Part shown: in pieces, positions 47,080 to 58,377 of the stretch
Numbering within the stretch: the first letter of the stretch is position 1
Layout: the number at the start of each line of letters is the position of its first letter
DNA from: Eudorina sp. 2006-703-Eu-15
Lineage: Eukaryota; Chlorophyta; Chlorophyceae; Chlamydomonadales; Volvocaceae
DNA length: 64,000 nucleotides
NCBI GenBank assembly: GCA_003117195.1
Contig: BDSI01000008.1
Span: 186,001 to 250,000 of the forward strand
Reading direction: 5' to 3'
Notes under the pieces: generated by a model
The model's database searches: none
What the model saw: the letters and a program-made list of their open reading frames with translations, nothing else
Told to the model about the DNA's origin: nothing
Made by a program: the position numbers and the translations under genes

Positions 47080-50039
47080 AGACGAAGGCACGTATCGTAG
47101 GTACGACGATGACCGTAGACAGCAGGACGCCGTACGTGGCTCTGTATGGGGTGCGGATGCCGGACAGGTAATCAGCGGCGGGGAACAGTGTGCGTGTCCG
47201 CCGGTGTACGAACGGGGTCGGTGGTGCCTACTGGCGGATGCCGCCACCGGCAGTGAAGCGCGTGACGTACGACGAAGGAGCACTAAAGTTCTTATTCACG
47301 TTCGATTCGAGCACTGCACATCGCGGGAATGAAACCTTGGCTATCGAGTGATTGAACTCAACCCCTTCCGAATTCAGCGTATAATGGGACCATCCCATAT
47401 GGAGTTGTGCGCCGGAAGCCACTTGTCGAGCGAGATGGCGTTCATTGACTGTAATAGGAGGTAGACAGGCAGGCGCCGGCAGGCAGGCGCCTATGTATGA
47501 AATGGCCACAGGACGAAAGGCATGCTGCTGGTTGCACATTGCAGCAGCAATGCCCACTGAATGGATCATAGTGTTACAGAGGACCCCGCGGCTCTAGCTA
47601 GATAGCACCAGTACTGTCCGCTGCAGCAGCAGCAGTACTGCCAGCAGTACTGCCAGCAGTACTGTCCGTTAGTGCTGGATAGGCTGGATGACTTCACCAC
47701 TTGATGACTCGCAGCGCGCGGGCGAGGCAACTTCGGCTTATGGCATGGACACTATTAGCTGAAAGTGTTGGGATAGGGTTTGGGTTTTACCAGGGCTTAG
47801 AGCATGCTTGCTTAGGTGTGAGAGCGTGTTAGGTGTGAGAGCGTATTAGGGTTTAGAGCATGCTTGCTTAGGTGTGATCATGAGGGCGGAAGTGCGTGCG
47901 TGCCGTCAAGATCACGAAGAGCGAGGCTGCCGGGTCTTTCCTCTCACGGTGGGCGTACGCACTCGTGTGTGGTGGTAGGTGGGCATATGGTGGTGGTCGG
48001 CCTATAAGTGAATCATGTTGCAGTAGTAAGTAGCAGGTTACAGTGGACCCCCGGCGCCCCGGGTCATCGGGGCATGGGTATGTCGCCGCGCGGCCGAATT
48101 CCCCGCCCAGCATCCACATACACGATTCGTCGGTGGGGCCTGCTGGGGCTTGCCCTGGTAGACACCGTTGATCCCTTTTCGGCGTCCGCTAACTTCCATT
48201 CATTCATCCACGTCTGTGATCTGTCACGCACTCCGTTTGCGCACCTGATGGTGTATGGGCCATCGGTGCGTGGCCACTTTGTTAGCTCGCGTTGCCCCGC
48301 TGGCTGGGTGGCCCTTGGCCCTGTGGATTTCGGCGGTTGTTGTGTTGTTGTTCTTGGGCGGGTTGGTCCCTCCAGCATTTTTTCGCAGCTAGGGCTTTGG
48401 TGCAGGCTTGCCTCTCTGAGCCTCCCTCGCTCATTGGTTTGCCCCAGCAGCAGGGCGCGTGTGAACGGTTTTCTGCCGGGGCGGGACCGCTGTATTTGAA
48501 AATGTGACATTCGTTCGTATGTGAATGTACATTCAATCGAATCCATGAGAGCTCTCCCAGGATCCGTACACCGCCGGCGGGCATCGCATGCATGCAGAGA
48601 GTTCGATTCGTTCAGCCTCTGGCCCCAACTTTCGCCAATGCTGCTCGCTCAGCGTCGCAACCGCAGGTGAGGCCGAATGGGTTGGCTGGCCTACGCACGC
48701 TGCACATTGCGACTGTCGCATCGGAGGCCGTCATGTGCGCGGCGGGCGCGCATCTGCAGCCTTGTTCAGCTCAGCAGCCGTTGGCGCACTCAGATGTCAT
48801 CCGCGCCCAGCGTTGGAGTTAGCGCACATCGTGCGTCGTCGGGGCATCAATACTAGCGAGGTCGGCAAGCGAGACAGAGGCCATTCTTCGTTATTACCGC
48901 CTTTTTACCGGCCCCTACGGCGGGCACGGGAGAATATACGTGTCTTGCTGATGATCGCATAGATGGCTCAACCCTGTTGCGCGGTATTGAGCATAACGGA
49001 TGCAGACGGATTGATCAGAAACGATCGATCTGCTCTCTGCCTCTCTCTGCGAGACAAGCAACAACGTGCCTCACTCTACGAGCTAACATGTATGCATGAA
49101 ATGGGCTGGACGGCAAAGATATCTTTATTCCTGGTTTCCTTCTTTGCAAAAAATCGTTTTCCTTCTATTAGCAGCCGCAGCCCCGGCCAACGGCTGCCGT
49201 AATGTCTCAAAAGCCCTGTCGACTTTCCGTGTACATCCTAACGAGCGATAACTTGAAGGCAATCTATTATTGTGGGAAGCTTAAGTTGCTGGCCCGGGCT
49301 CACCGGTGGGGACCATACGAAACCTACCTTTCAGTGCCGTTCGCCTGCCGGACATGCCTTAAAGCAGCTTGGCAGCTTGTCGTTCTATTATGAACAGAAG
49401 CTTAGAATGGCTGCAACTCCAAAGTTTGCAATGAGCGATCTAGCCAGCTGTCTGATTTTCGTCCGTTCGCATAAACGACCCCTTCCACCCTCCGATATTG
49501 CGCAGCTCCTTTTCACCCCATCATGCAACTATGACAAATTTATATGTTCGTTAAGCATAACAATTTCACCAAGAAAATATACCTGTGGACATGGAACAAA
49601 GCCCTGAGTCTATCAAAGAAAACCCCGATGAAAAAATGGATGGACGAGGCAATGATTTTATTTTGCACAAATGCATTGAAATATTCCTGCTCTAAATACC
49701 TTTATGGAGAGAACGTGGCGCAACTGGACGCGGCCGGGCGCTACGTACAAGTACAGAAAATCGCTTTGAACACGTTGGACCTTGTTCATGGATTCATCGA
49801 CAGTTTTCATACAGAATTGTTACTACTTGAAGCTTACGTATGTTGCCGTGTGAAATTTACGTTTGCCTTTGAAGCCCCGAAACTCAGCCATCAGAAAAGA
49901 CTGCAAGGCTCCCTGCTACAGGGCAACTTTTGCAATCAACAAGCTGTGGTCTTGATACATCGTAAACTGGTAACAGCGGATCAGGCAGCTTTGCATACTG
50001 TCGAAGGGGTTCGCCGCGTCAATATCAAATCCTGTGTAA
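47080..50039. other. intergenic DNA between the two transporter genes
   Basis: No gene supported. Contents: module fragment g (47573-47590), 12-bp agcagtactgcc repeats (about 47629-47668), a short element at 48037-48193, gcatgcttgcttaggtgtga repeats near 47800-47880, and an AT-rich final 1 kb likely to contain the promoter of transporter B. A 170-codon frame at 49544-50056 runs into the first exon of B in another frame and shows no family resemblance. Confidence 0.45.
48037..48193. mobile_element. short inverted-repeat element of the dispersed module family (MITE-like), copy h
   Basis: Left end GTTACAGTGGACCCC then ggtcatcgg; right end, read inward on the other strand, GTTAGCGGACGCC then gggatcaacggtgt. 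The ends are thus imperfect inverted repeats about 35 bp long around a 90-bp core. This is the only place where both ends face each other. The right flank is again cattcattcat. No clear target duplication is seen, so the superfamily is not assigned. Confidence 0.6.
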
Positions 50040-53000
50040 ATGGCATCTTTCTTTAGAAGCCTTGCTGACGATGGGAGAGCATTGTTTACAAGTGCGGCAT
50101 GGGGATTTACACCGGCTGAGTATGTCACGCAAGCGAACCAGGTGAGCCCAGAATAAAGAACGATATGTTCGCCTGGTCAAACGTTTCATTCCACCGTTTT
50201 CTATTTTGACTGGTTCTGTCGCGATTGTTTGCTTGCGATTGTCGGAAGTCCAGTGGCTCGCTCACATGGCTTCTGCCTCGATTATTTCCCTCGCAACCAG
50301 TATCCAAATCTCCTGTATCGAAGATTGTTTAAGACGAAAACAGCGCATGACATGGAGTTGGATGCAGAACGAAAGGTGCGGGGTGGCAGTTGTGAATAGT
50401 TCACGTGAGCGCTGTCCTTCTGAATTGTTGTCCGTTTATTCCCCAATAACTAAATGATTATTCAGCGTTGAGTCTTTATTACGTGATGATGTTTCCAGCT
50501 GGCAGTGCCGCAGCCTGTGCTAATGTTGTTGGACGAACTGTCACCTGCCCGCGAGTGACCTGTTTGCTTTTGTGTTTGCAGGGTCCTTTAAAAAGGACAT
50601 TGGGCGTCGTCGGGCTCACTTGTGTTGGTGTCGGATTGATGTTAGGAGCGGGTGAGCCTTCAGACCCAAACGCGCCAAAAACCCTAACGGACACCTCAAG
50701 CACTGTGCAAAATCAAACACCTTCAGGACGATGTGCAGGGTACAAACGTGCGAAGTGCAATTGTGTTGCATGGCAGTGCATCAACCTACCCCGAAATGCT
50801 CTGTAAGCCGGTTTGTTGCCGCAACCGTCCGTACGACATGGAACCGGACCAGGTCTCCCTCGAGGTCCGGGCCGGGCCGGGCCACCGAAGACACAAATCG
50901 CGACGCAAGGAAGGAAGCTCAGACGACAGTCAGTTCGTCGCAGCAACACAACCCATTATCCTGACTTCAGCCTTCGCCCTCGCTCTCTCTGGCGACGGAT
51001 GCAGGCATCTTCATCACACCCGGATACATTTCAGTGGAGATGACGGGGCCCGCTGTGTGCGTCGCCTACCTGATTGCGGTGGGTGCGAGCCAGCCGCGGT
51101 TCAGCAGTATTGAAGGCCGCGAGCACAGCGCACGCCCGTCCCCACAACCTGTGCTGGTGGCGGGGCGGGTTAACGCGTGAGGACAACCGCCCGGTGCGGG
51201 TCTTGCAGCCTTCCTGTCCTCCAATGCCGCGTCTGTTGCACGCCATTCCTTGGTCATCGGTCGCAGGCTGTCAGCGCCTACCTGTCCTGCTTCTGCTACT
51301 CGGAGTTCGCGGTGGACATGCCGCTGGCGGGTGCCGCGTGAGTCATGATAATAACCCGCAGGGCCCAGCTGTCAGCAGTCGCAGTGAGGGGCCCACGTTG
51401 GGCGGCAGTGCGGGGATGGGGCGCCAGGGCGGGGATGGGGTTCATGGGCGCATGTTCCGAGCGATTTGCGCCTCACCACTGCTTGAGGACTTGAGGACTT
51501 GCATGCGTGCCGTACTGCCGTTGGTTGGTGTCTTGTGCATATGCAGGTACAACTACATCGCGGGGTCATTGGGCGAGTTCTTTGCATGGTGAGTACGGCG
51601 GCGGTACGGCAGTGACTTGAACGACAGCGACGCGCTGATGACCTGCAGGAGTGCGAGCAGGGATGGGGTACATACAGGCGTGCAGGAGATCACGCGCAGT
51701 ATGTATGTGTGTGTATGGGCGGGCGGTAAAAAGAGAAACAGCCCAGACACACCCAGCCCGGCGACAAATACTTAGTAACGGGCGGGCGGGCGTGGACGTC
51801 ACTGAGTACACTATCACCACGACCAACCGTGCCGAGTTCTCTTCGATTTGGGCATTTCGGCAACAGCTCTGTAGACTGTTGGTTGCAGAGACTCCGTCAT
51901 CTTCAAGTTTCGACGCAGTCTGGCCACCCGGTAACCACTTCCCGCCATCGCGTCGTGGTCGCGGACTGGCTGATTCCTGGCTGGCCCTCTGCCTCACATG
52001 GCTCCAGGGTGGTGGTCTCCAACCTTATCTTTGAGTACATCCTGGCCGATGCGGCCGTGATCCGGCAGTTCTCGCCGTACTTCGCATCTCTCATCGGCCT
52101 GGTGCGTTCTGCGCAGGGTATCAGATTTCGGGGCGGGTCGGTCGGGCGACGGGCGCAACTTGTCAGCTGTGGTGTACTGCGGAAGCAGGACAGGCGGACA
52201 TCCCCGCTGTGACCGACCCGTGGGGCTGTAGCGGCCATCCTGGCGGTAGCGCTGTACCCTGAGCGTGCTGCAACGACGCATCCGGCGGGGTGCATCCAAT
52301 TGATGGTCCTGGGACTGCTAACGAGGAATGCTGATCGCATACGAGGTTCTGATACCATGCAAGCTAGTTATCCGGGCTCCGCGGCAGTGCGCAGGTGAAT
52401 TCCGAATCTGGTTGAGGTGTGGCCCAGCTAGCGGCACATCGGGATGCCGCGTCACAGGCACTGCCATACATCGGCACCAGGGACTGCACTTCCCCTTCCT
52501 CAGCGCGCTGCCTCCTGCCTCCCCCAGCAGAGGAGGACTCGCTTGCTTAATCAGGCATCAAGCCGCGAACCGTGCCCCGTTGTCCCATTGCTCGGCCACA
52601 GAAGGACACGTCGTACTTCCAGTACGAGAAGATACTGAACGGGAAGACCTACGTAGTCGATTGGTAGGCAACAGGCCGAGGCCGGGGGCGGGTTGGGCGG
52701 GTTGGGCGGGTTGGGCTCGGTGCCATGGCCAACTGGAGGGCTGATTTCGTTACCCCTGGGCCGACTTCAAGCCTGTGCCGTGAATGCTTAAGGCTGACGT
52801 GCCCAGTCGTGGTCGCCACACAGTGTCCGATCGTGGGTGCCATATACAACAATTAATCAAACGCTCGCTCGAGCCAATTAATCAAATGCTCGCTCGAGCT
52901 GCTTCCTCGGGTAATCGGGTCCTTTCCGACCCCAACTCCCCTTCCACTGCACCCCGACATCATGCCACCTTACCGACCCCCCCTGGGTGTGCCCAGGTTT

Positions 53001-56000
53001 GCTCCTGGGTTTGGTTTCTCTGTGCTATTTTAACCCCGACCCCATGCGTGTCCCCTTACACTGGGCCCCCAACCCCATGTCCCAGTCTTCGGTGTCGAGA
53101 ACCCATCCGCCCCTCGTTTCCCCTTGTCGTGCTGCCCCGCCCCTGTCCCGTCACAGGTGGTCCTTCGGGCTGACCCTGGTCATCACCTCCGTGCTGGCCC
53201 TGGGTGCCCAGGAGTCCACCACCGCCAACACCATCATCACCTGCGTCCACATCGTCATCATGATCTTCATCATCATAGCGGGCTTCACGCAGGCGAAGCC
53301 GGAGAAGTGGGTGCCGCCCGCGGGACTGGGGGGCCGTGGTTCGGTACGGCGGGTACTGCAGTACAGAAACGGTTTCGGGGGGGAGGGGCGCCGGCCAGGC
53401 GGCCTGTTTCGCTCGTCATCGGTCCATGGATCCTCGATCACAGCTGAGGGTCTATCTGGCGTGCGTGCGGGTTTGGGAATTCCGGGTCGGGCCGCCGTGG
53501 ATGCGCGTCGCCGCGTCCGTGAGAGTGGCAGAGGTAGATCATGTACCGGTCCAGGTGCGGTTGCATGTAGGGCAGGCTGATGGCAGCAGACCGACGCCAA
53601 CAACCGGAAGGGTCAGGAGCCAGCGAGTGTTGGTCCACGCTTGGAACCTGAAGGCATAGGGATCTAGCGAGTGATGCTGTCGGAGCCTTGCATTGTGACG
53701 CCGCACTGCCATAACACAGCGCATGCAGGACTCCGATGCAGTACATCGTCGTGCACTGATGATCCCGAGATGCATCTCCCAGGGTGACAGCTCAACCTGT
53801 GTGATGGCCAACCCTCCTCCTGATCCTTCCGCCCTGCCTCCCCGCCATCACCGCAGCCTGAGGCCATTCTTTCCAAATGAGCAGCCGCAACAATGGAAGC
53901 AGGTACGGGGGGATCAACAACAGTGACCTGTGGGACTCGACCCACGGCACTCGAAACCCCAAAACTCTAGAGCGTGAGCCCTTAGCGAGGGTGTCGTAGG
54001 GCTCAGCATCGTCCCGAGTCGCCTCGACCCATGGGTCGCCTCGAAACCGTGCCCTTTCACCCTCCTGTGCCTCTGAAGGTCAACATAAACAGTCACATTT
54101 AGGATTCCGACGATTGCATTATGTAATCAGCAATGGCCAGACGCACCCAAGCAAGTTGCCGCAGCTTAGCCGATCATGCCCCATCACCGCACATCGCTTC
54201 ACGTCGCGTCACGCCACAAGCAGTCACCCTATTGCAGCTGCGAGCGGGTGCACGAACCGTCGGAACCAGGGCCTCACCTGCCGGGCCTTGCCTGCCCCCG
54301 GCACCGCACGCCCTGCTCCATCCGCCGCGCCTTCAGGTGTTCAACGGTGCCGCCATTTCGTTCTTCTCCTTCATCGGCTTCGATGCCGTGGCCACTGCCG
54401 CGGAGGAGGTCGTTGACCCGGCCAAGTGCGTGGGCGGGGGAGCGAAGACCGGGCATGGGCATGTAGGGGCTAGGGGGGCATCGGTTCACGACGACGCCAT
54501 TAGGATGTAAGAGCGCCAACGCCAACGCCCGCGGATCTAACATGACGCGGAACGCAACAACCTTTTACTTAGGATGCGGCGGTTCGCCTTCTGTGCATTT
54601 CCGGTACACACATCACATTTCCGTATAATATTGAGAGAGCCGGTTCAAAGCTGTACCTGTATCAAACCCCGTGCATAGCCGTACATGGCCCGCCGTGTAC
54701 AGCCGTACACAGCCGTGTCGATCGAGATCCGTACATGCACGCACCATGCAGGATGATGCCGTGGGGCATCCTGGGCTCCCTCACTATCGTGACCGTCATC
54801 TACTTCCTCATGTGTATCGTGCTCAACCTCATGGTGCCCGTCTCCGACATCAACCCCGACGCGACCTTCGCTGCCGCGTTCGAATACGCGGGCCTGACCT
54901 GGGCCAAGCACATCGTGGCGCTGGGAGCACTCCTGGGTGAGTGAGCACTGCTGTTTGCCGCACAAGTACGCCGTACATGTGTGGATATGCCGTACAAACA
55001 CGATATTTAGTTGGCATCTGCCGTATCAAGCGCCGTGCGTGGGCCTACGACACACAGCACGCATACGGGCAAACTACTGGGCGCCACTCGGCCCCTCGCA
55101 TGGCACGCACTCCTGTTCTGCCTGCCTAAGTAGCACGACATGCTGGTAGCGGAGCGCTTCCCCGGAAGTTTGTTGGGGTTGCATGTGTGTGTCATACACG
55201 TGCCGATGAGCGGATCTGGCCCTGGCTAGCTGCGGCGCTTCCTCGTTTGCACAGCATGCTGGGTCTCCCATATCTGTTGAGTCTAACATGGTGACGCCGA
55301 TGCCATGTAACGGGTCAAGCACGGGCGGGCGTTTTACAGCCGTACTTGCTCGGGCCGTCCCTTTTTAATCGTACTGCCGTACAGGCATCCTGACGAGCAC
55401 GCTGGTCGGCATCTACGCGCCGGCGCGCATCCTCACCAGCTGCTGCCGCGAGGCCATGCTGCCGCCCTTCATGTCCTGGGTGGGGCCCAAGCAGACGCCC
55501 TGGGTGGCCACGTGGTGAGCGAGTGATGAACTGATGGTGGCAACGGGCGCCGCGCGCCCCTGCGCTGCGGTGCGCAGCCCCTTCCCGCACCGCACCCCAA
55601 GAGTGTTGACAGTCGGCAGTCGATCTTGTGCTATGGGGTTCGCTGTGGCACGCATATCCTCTCATCCCGTTCCGCCCGCGCACATCCGCCGTGTCGTTCG
55701 CCGGCGGGTCAGGACTCGGGCGGGGCAGCCAGGGCTCGGCACCTTACCGATTCTTCACCTACCTCGTGTCATAGTGCGTTCAACCCTTGTGGACCCGCCG
55801 CCTTGCTACCCGCCCGCCAGCCTCCCACTCACCTACCCCTCCATGATTCCGGTCTGTTCTCGCTCACTTCAATTCCCACCCACCCACCTACACCACCACA
55901 CCCGATCGGGCGCACAGGCTAATCGGCATCAGCGTCGCCATCATCGCGCTGCTGACCGACTTTGCGGAGCTGGCCGACATGGTCTCCATCGGCACCTTCG

Positions 56001-56539
56001 TGGTCTTCTGGTTCGTGGCGTTGGCCCTCATATGGCGCCGGATGCACCCGCAAAGTGAGTGCGCCATGCATCCCCCGCTGCGCACGATTGGAAGGCGCCA
56101 GGAGCGGATTCTGGGCATGCTAGCTTGCTCGTAAGGGGCCGAGGGCGGATCCCTGGAGGACCTGACCTCCCTCAGCCGCGCCGCTCGTGCCCGGCCCCGG
56201 GGGCAGGCAGGCAGGCAGGCAGGCAGGCAGCTAGACGGGGCGCCGCAAGCCCAGCGCCGCAATCGGGCGCGGTGACGTTCTGTGCACCTGTGTGGTCCTA
56301 ACCCCGACTTGCAGCGATGAAGACAACGCCGCTGCGGTGGGCCAACGAGCTGCTCCACCTCTTGGCCATGATCGGGTTCTCTCTGGGCTTCGTGCTGGTG
56401 TGGACCCTGCCCGTGTACAACACGGTGGAGGGAGTGAGGGGCAAGTGGGCGGACGACCAGTGGAAGTGGCTCATCGCGATGGCGGTGTGCTGCGCCGCCA
56501 CGCCGACGTCCATGTGGCTGCTGTGCAAGCCGGTGCGTG

Positions 56540-56574
<35 letters not shown>

Positions 56575-58377
56575 TTGGATGCGCACCGTCACGCTTACCT
56601 TCTGCATGTGCGATAACTACCGTGCTTGGGTGTCTAGCAAGAAGCCCGCCCGTCCTCCTCGTGTTCTTGAGGCTGCGTGTATGAGTCGTGTGGATCGGTG
56701 TTTACTGTACATTTGTGCGAGCTGCCCGCGTGTTTCCGTGCATGAACATGCATCCTATGTACGATGTCCTAGCTGCCTTGGAGAATTTCGTGGACTGTTC
56801 AACTCGGTGACTGCGCCCAACCTCATTTCGCCGGAACTGGATGTGTTTGTCGTACGGTGTCGTATTGATCGTCCCGCAGAGGTACGTCCCCTCCGGCTAC
56901 CGCGTCCCGCTGTACCCGCTCATCCCCTGCGCCTCCATCTTCGTCAACACATTCCTGCTGGGCCAGCTCAAGGAGACGGCTTACGTTCGGTAAGTTGTGT
57001 CGTACGATTGTCGTACTTTTGGCGGTCACATCCGCACCCGTGCAGGCCAGGTAGGCGAACGAGTGGGCCCGATAGATGCCGCACGGGTGTGGAAACAAAG
57101 GTCTACCTCGACTGCCTGTTTCCCTCTTGACAACGAAGCTTATCGCCTGCTTTTCTCTGAACAGCGTGTGCCGTTTTCAGGTACTGAAATGCCACAAGTG
57201 CAACAGGGCATGCTCCCCTTCACGCGACCCTTTGGGCGCCGCGTGGTGTCCTCCTGGGGACTGACTGCTCTGGCCTTGGGGGGCCTGCGTGTTCGAAACG
57301 CATCTGTCCCACGTTTGTCGTGCATTTCTTTGAGTGTATGTACACGATTACCAACGGCCTGTCGTTCGCTTTGCTTTGGCGTTGTCAGATTCGGCTGGTG
57401 GACGTTGGGAGTTGTGGCGCTGTACCTGGTCTACGGTGTCTTCGCCGCCCAGGTCAAGGACAACCGCAGGTACGGCAGGCCAGCAGCTCTGCTGCCACTC
57501 GCCCATCCGTCCACGCGTCCATCCGTCCGCCGTCCGTCTATCTGTTCATTGCCTCGTTCTAATGGTCTGTCGTTTGTCGCCGTTAGGCCGCCGTCCCAAC
57601 AGCAACACGATTATCGCGCTCGTGGTCCCCGCCTGGCCCCTTCGGTGGGCCCCGCGCCCGCCCGGCGGCCAACGGGGTCACAACCAATCCCATAAAGCGC
57701 CCATGCTGCATGCATGTCAGGTCGCGGACTTGCGCCCTTGCGACGCCAGCAGCATCCGACACGCCAGCTGCGTCCGGCATGCCCCTTGCGTTCGTCCTGC
57801 GCATGTTTGTCGCCTGAAGCCCTCGCGTCGCTCGCCTTGATGGTTGACGCCCAAACGCACGGGCTGATGAGTACATTCGGTGTCGCACAGTCACGGGCTC
57901 GCGCCACCCAGGGCCCCCGTCACGCACGGCAAGACCCTCATCGATCGCTTGTCGGGGACTCCCAACGGTCACCAACGGTCACCATCGTTGCCCAACCCGA
58001 ACTCATTGCTTGGGACTGCGCTAACAGCAACAACTGTGACCCAAAGCGTCTTCCACTTACCCAATCCGACCCGGCCCGACCCGGACCCGACCTGGACTCG
58101 AACCTAACCAACTCGACCCTGCCCGACCCTCGTTCCTCGACTCAGCCGCCTGGACGGCCCCTCGGCGGGCGAGAACGGCCTGGCCATCTCACCGCCCGGA
58201 GACCGGAGCAACGCCAGCTCCGACGACGCAAAGATGGCCAACGCGGGTCCGGTGCAGATGCCGCCGCGGGCGGCCCCGACCGCGGACCCGTCCAAGGACG
58301 GCTGGGACGACAAGACCAACCACACCGCCACCACCGCCACCTCCAACGTCGGCACCAACTCAAACACGCGGCTTTAG
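50040..58377 (+). CDS. cationic amino-acid transporter (CAT / SLC7 family), tandem copy B
   Basis: Eighteen exons: 50040-50141, 50301-50375, 50582-50651, 51005-51078, 51267-51337, 51547-51588, 52008-52101, 52602-52663, 53157-53306, 53857-53902, 54337-54425, 54752-54936, 55385-55514, 55918-56054, 56315-56532, 56880-56989, 57389-57469 and 58146-58377. Total 1968 nt, 655 residues, phases all consistent. Exon lengths equal those of copy A except exon 8 (one codon more), the undivided exon 3 (70 nt = 53+17 in A), the divided exons 16/17 (110+81 = 191 in A), and the last exon. Start MASFFRSLADDGRALFTSAA aligns with A's MKEFISSFREDGKALRTSAA. Same transporter motifs: GIFITPGYISVEMTGPAVCV, YNYIAGSLGEF, IGFDAVATAAEEV, ARILTSCCREAMLPP, YRVPLYPLIPCASIFVNTFL. 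The C-terminal tail (ENGLAISPPGDRSNASSDDA ... NSNTRL) differs completely from A's, suggesting separate regulation or targeting. About 14 membrane helices; basic amino-acid uptake is inferred from the family. Confidence 0.92.
56537..56574. repeat. (GTT)n microsatellite at the start of intron 15 of transporter B
   Basis: About 12 GTT units begin four bases after the donor site (gtgcgtgttg). Copy A has no such run at the same donor. Confidence 0.95.

Noticed and set aside
49544..50056. 170-codon frame before transporter B
   Set aside because: It overlaps the first exon of B in another frame, is AT-rich with no domain, and lies where the promoter is expected.
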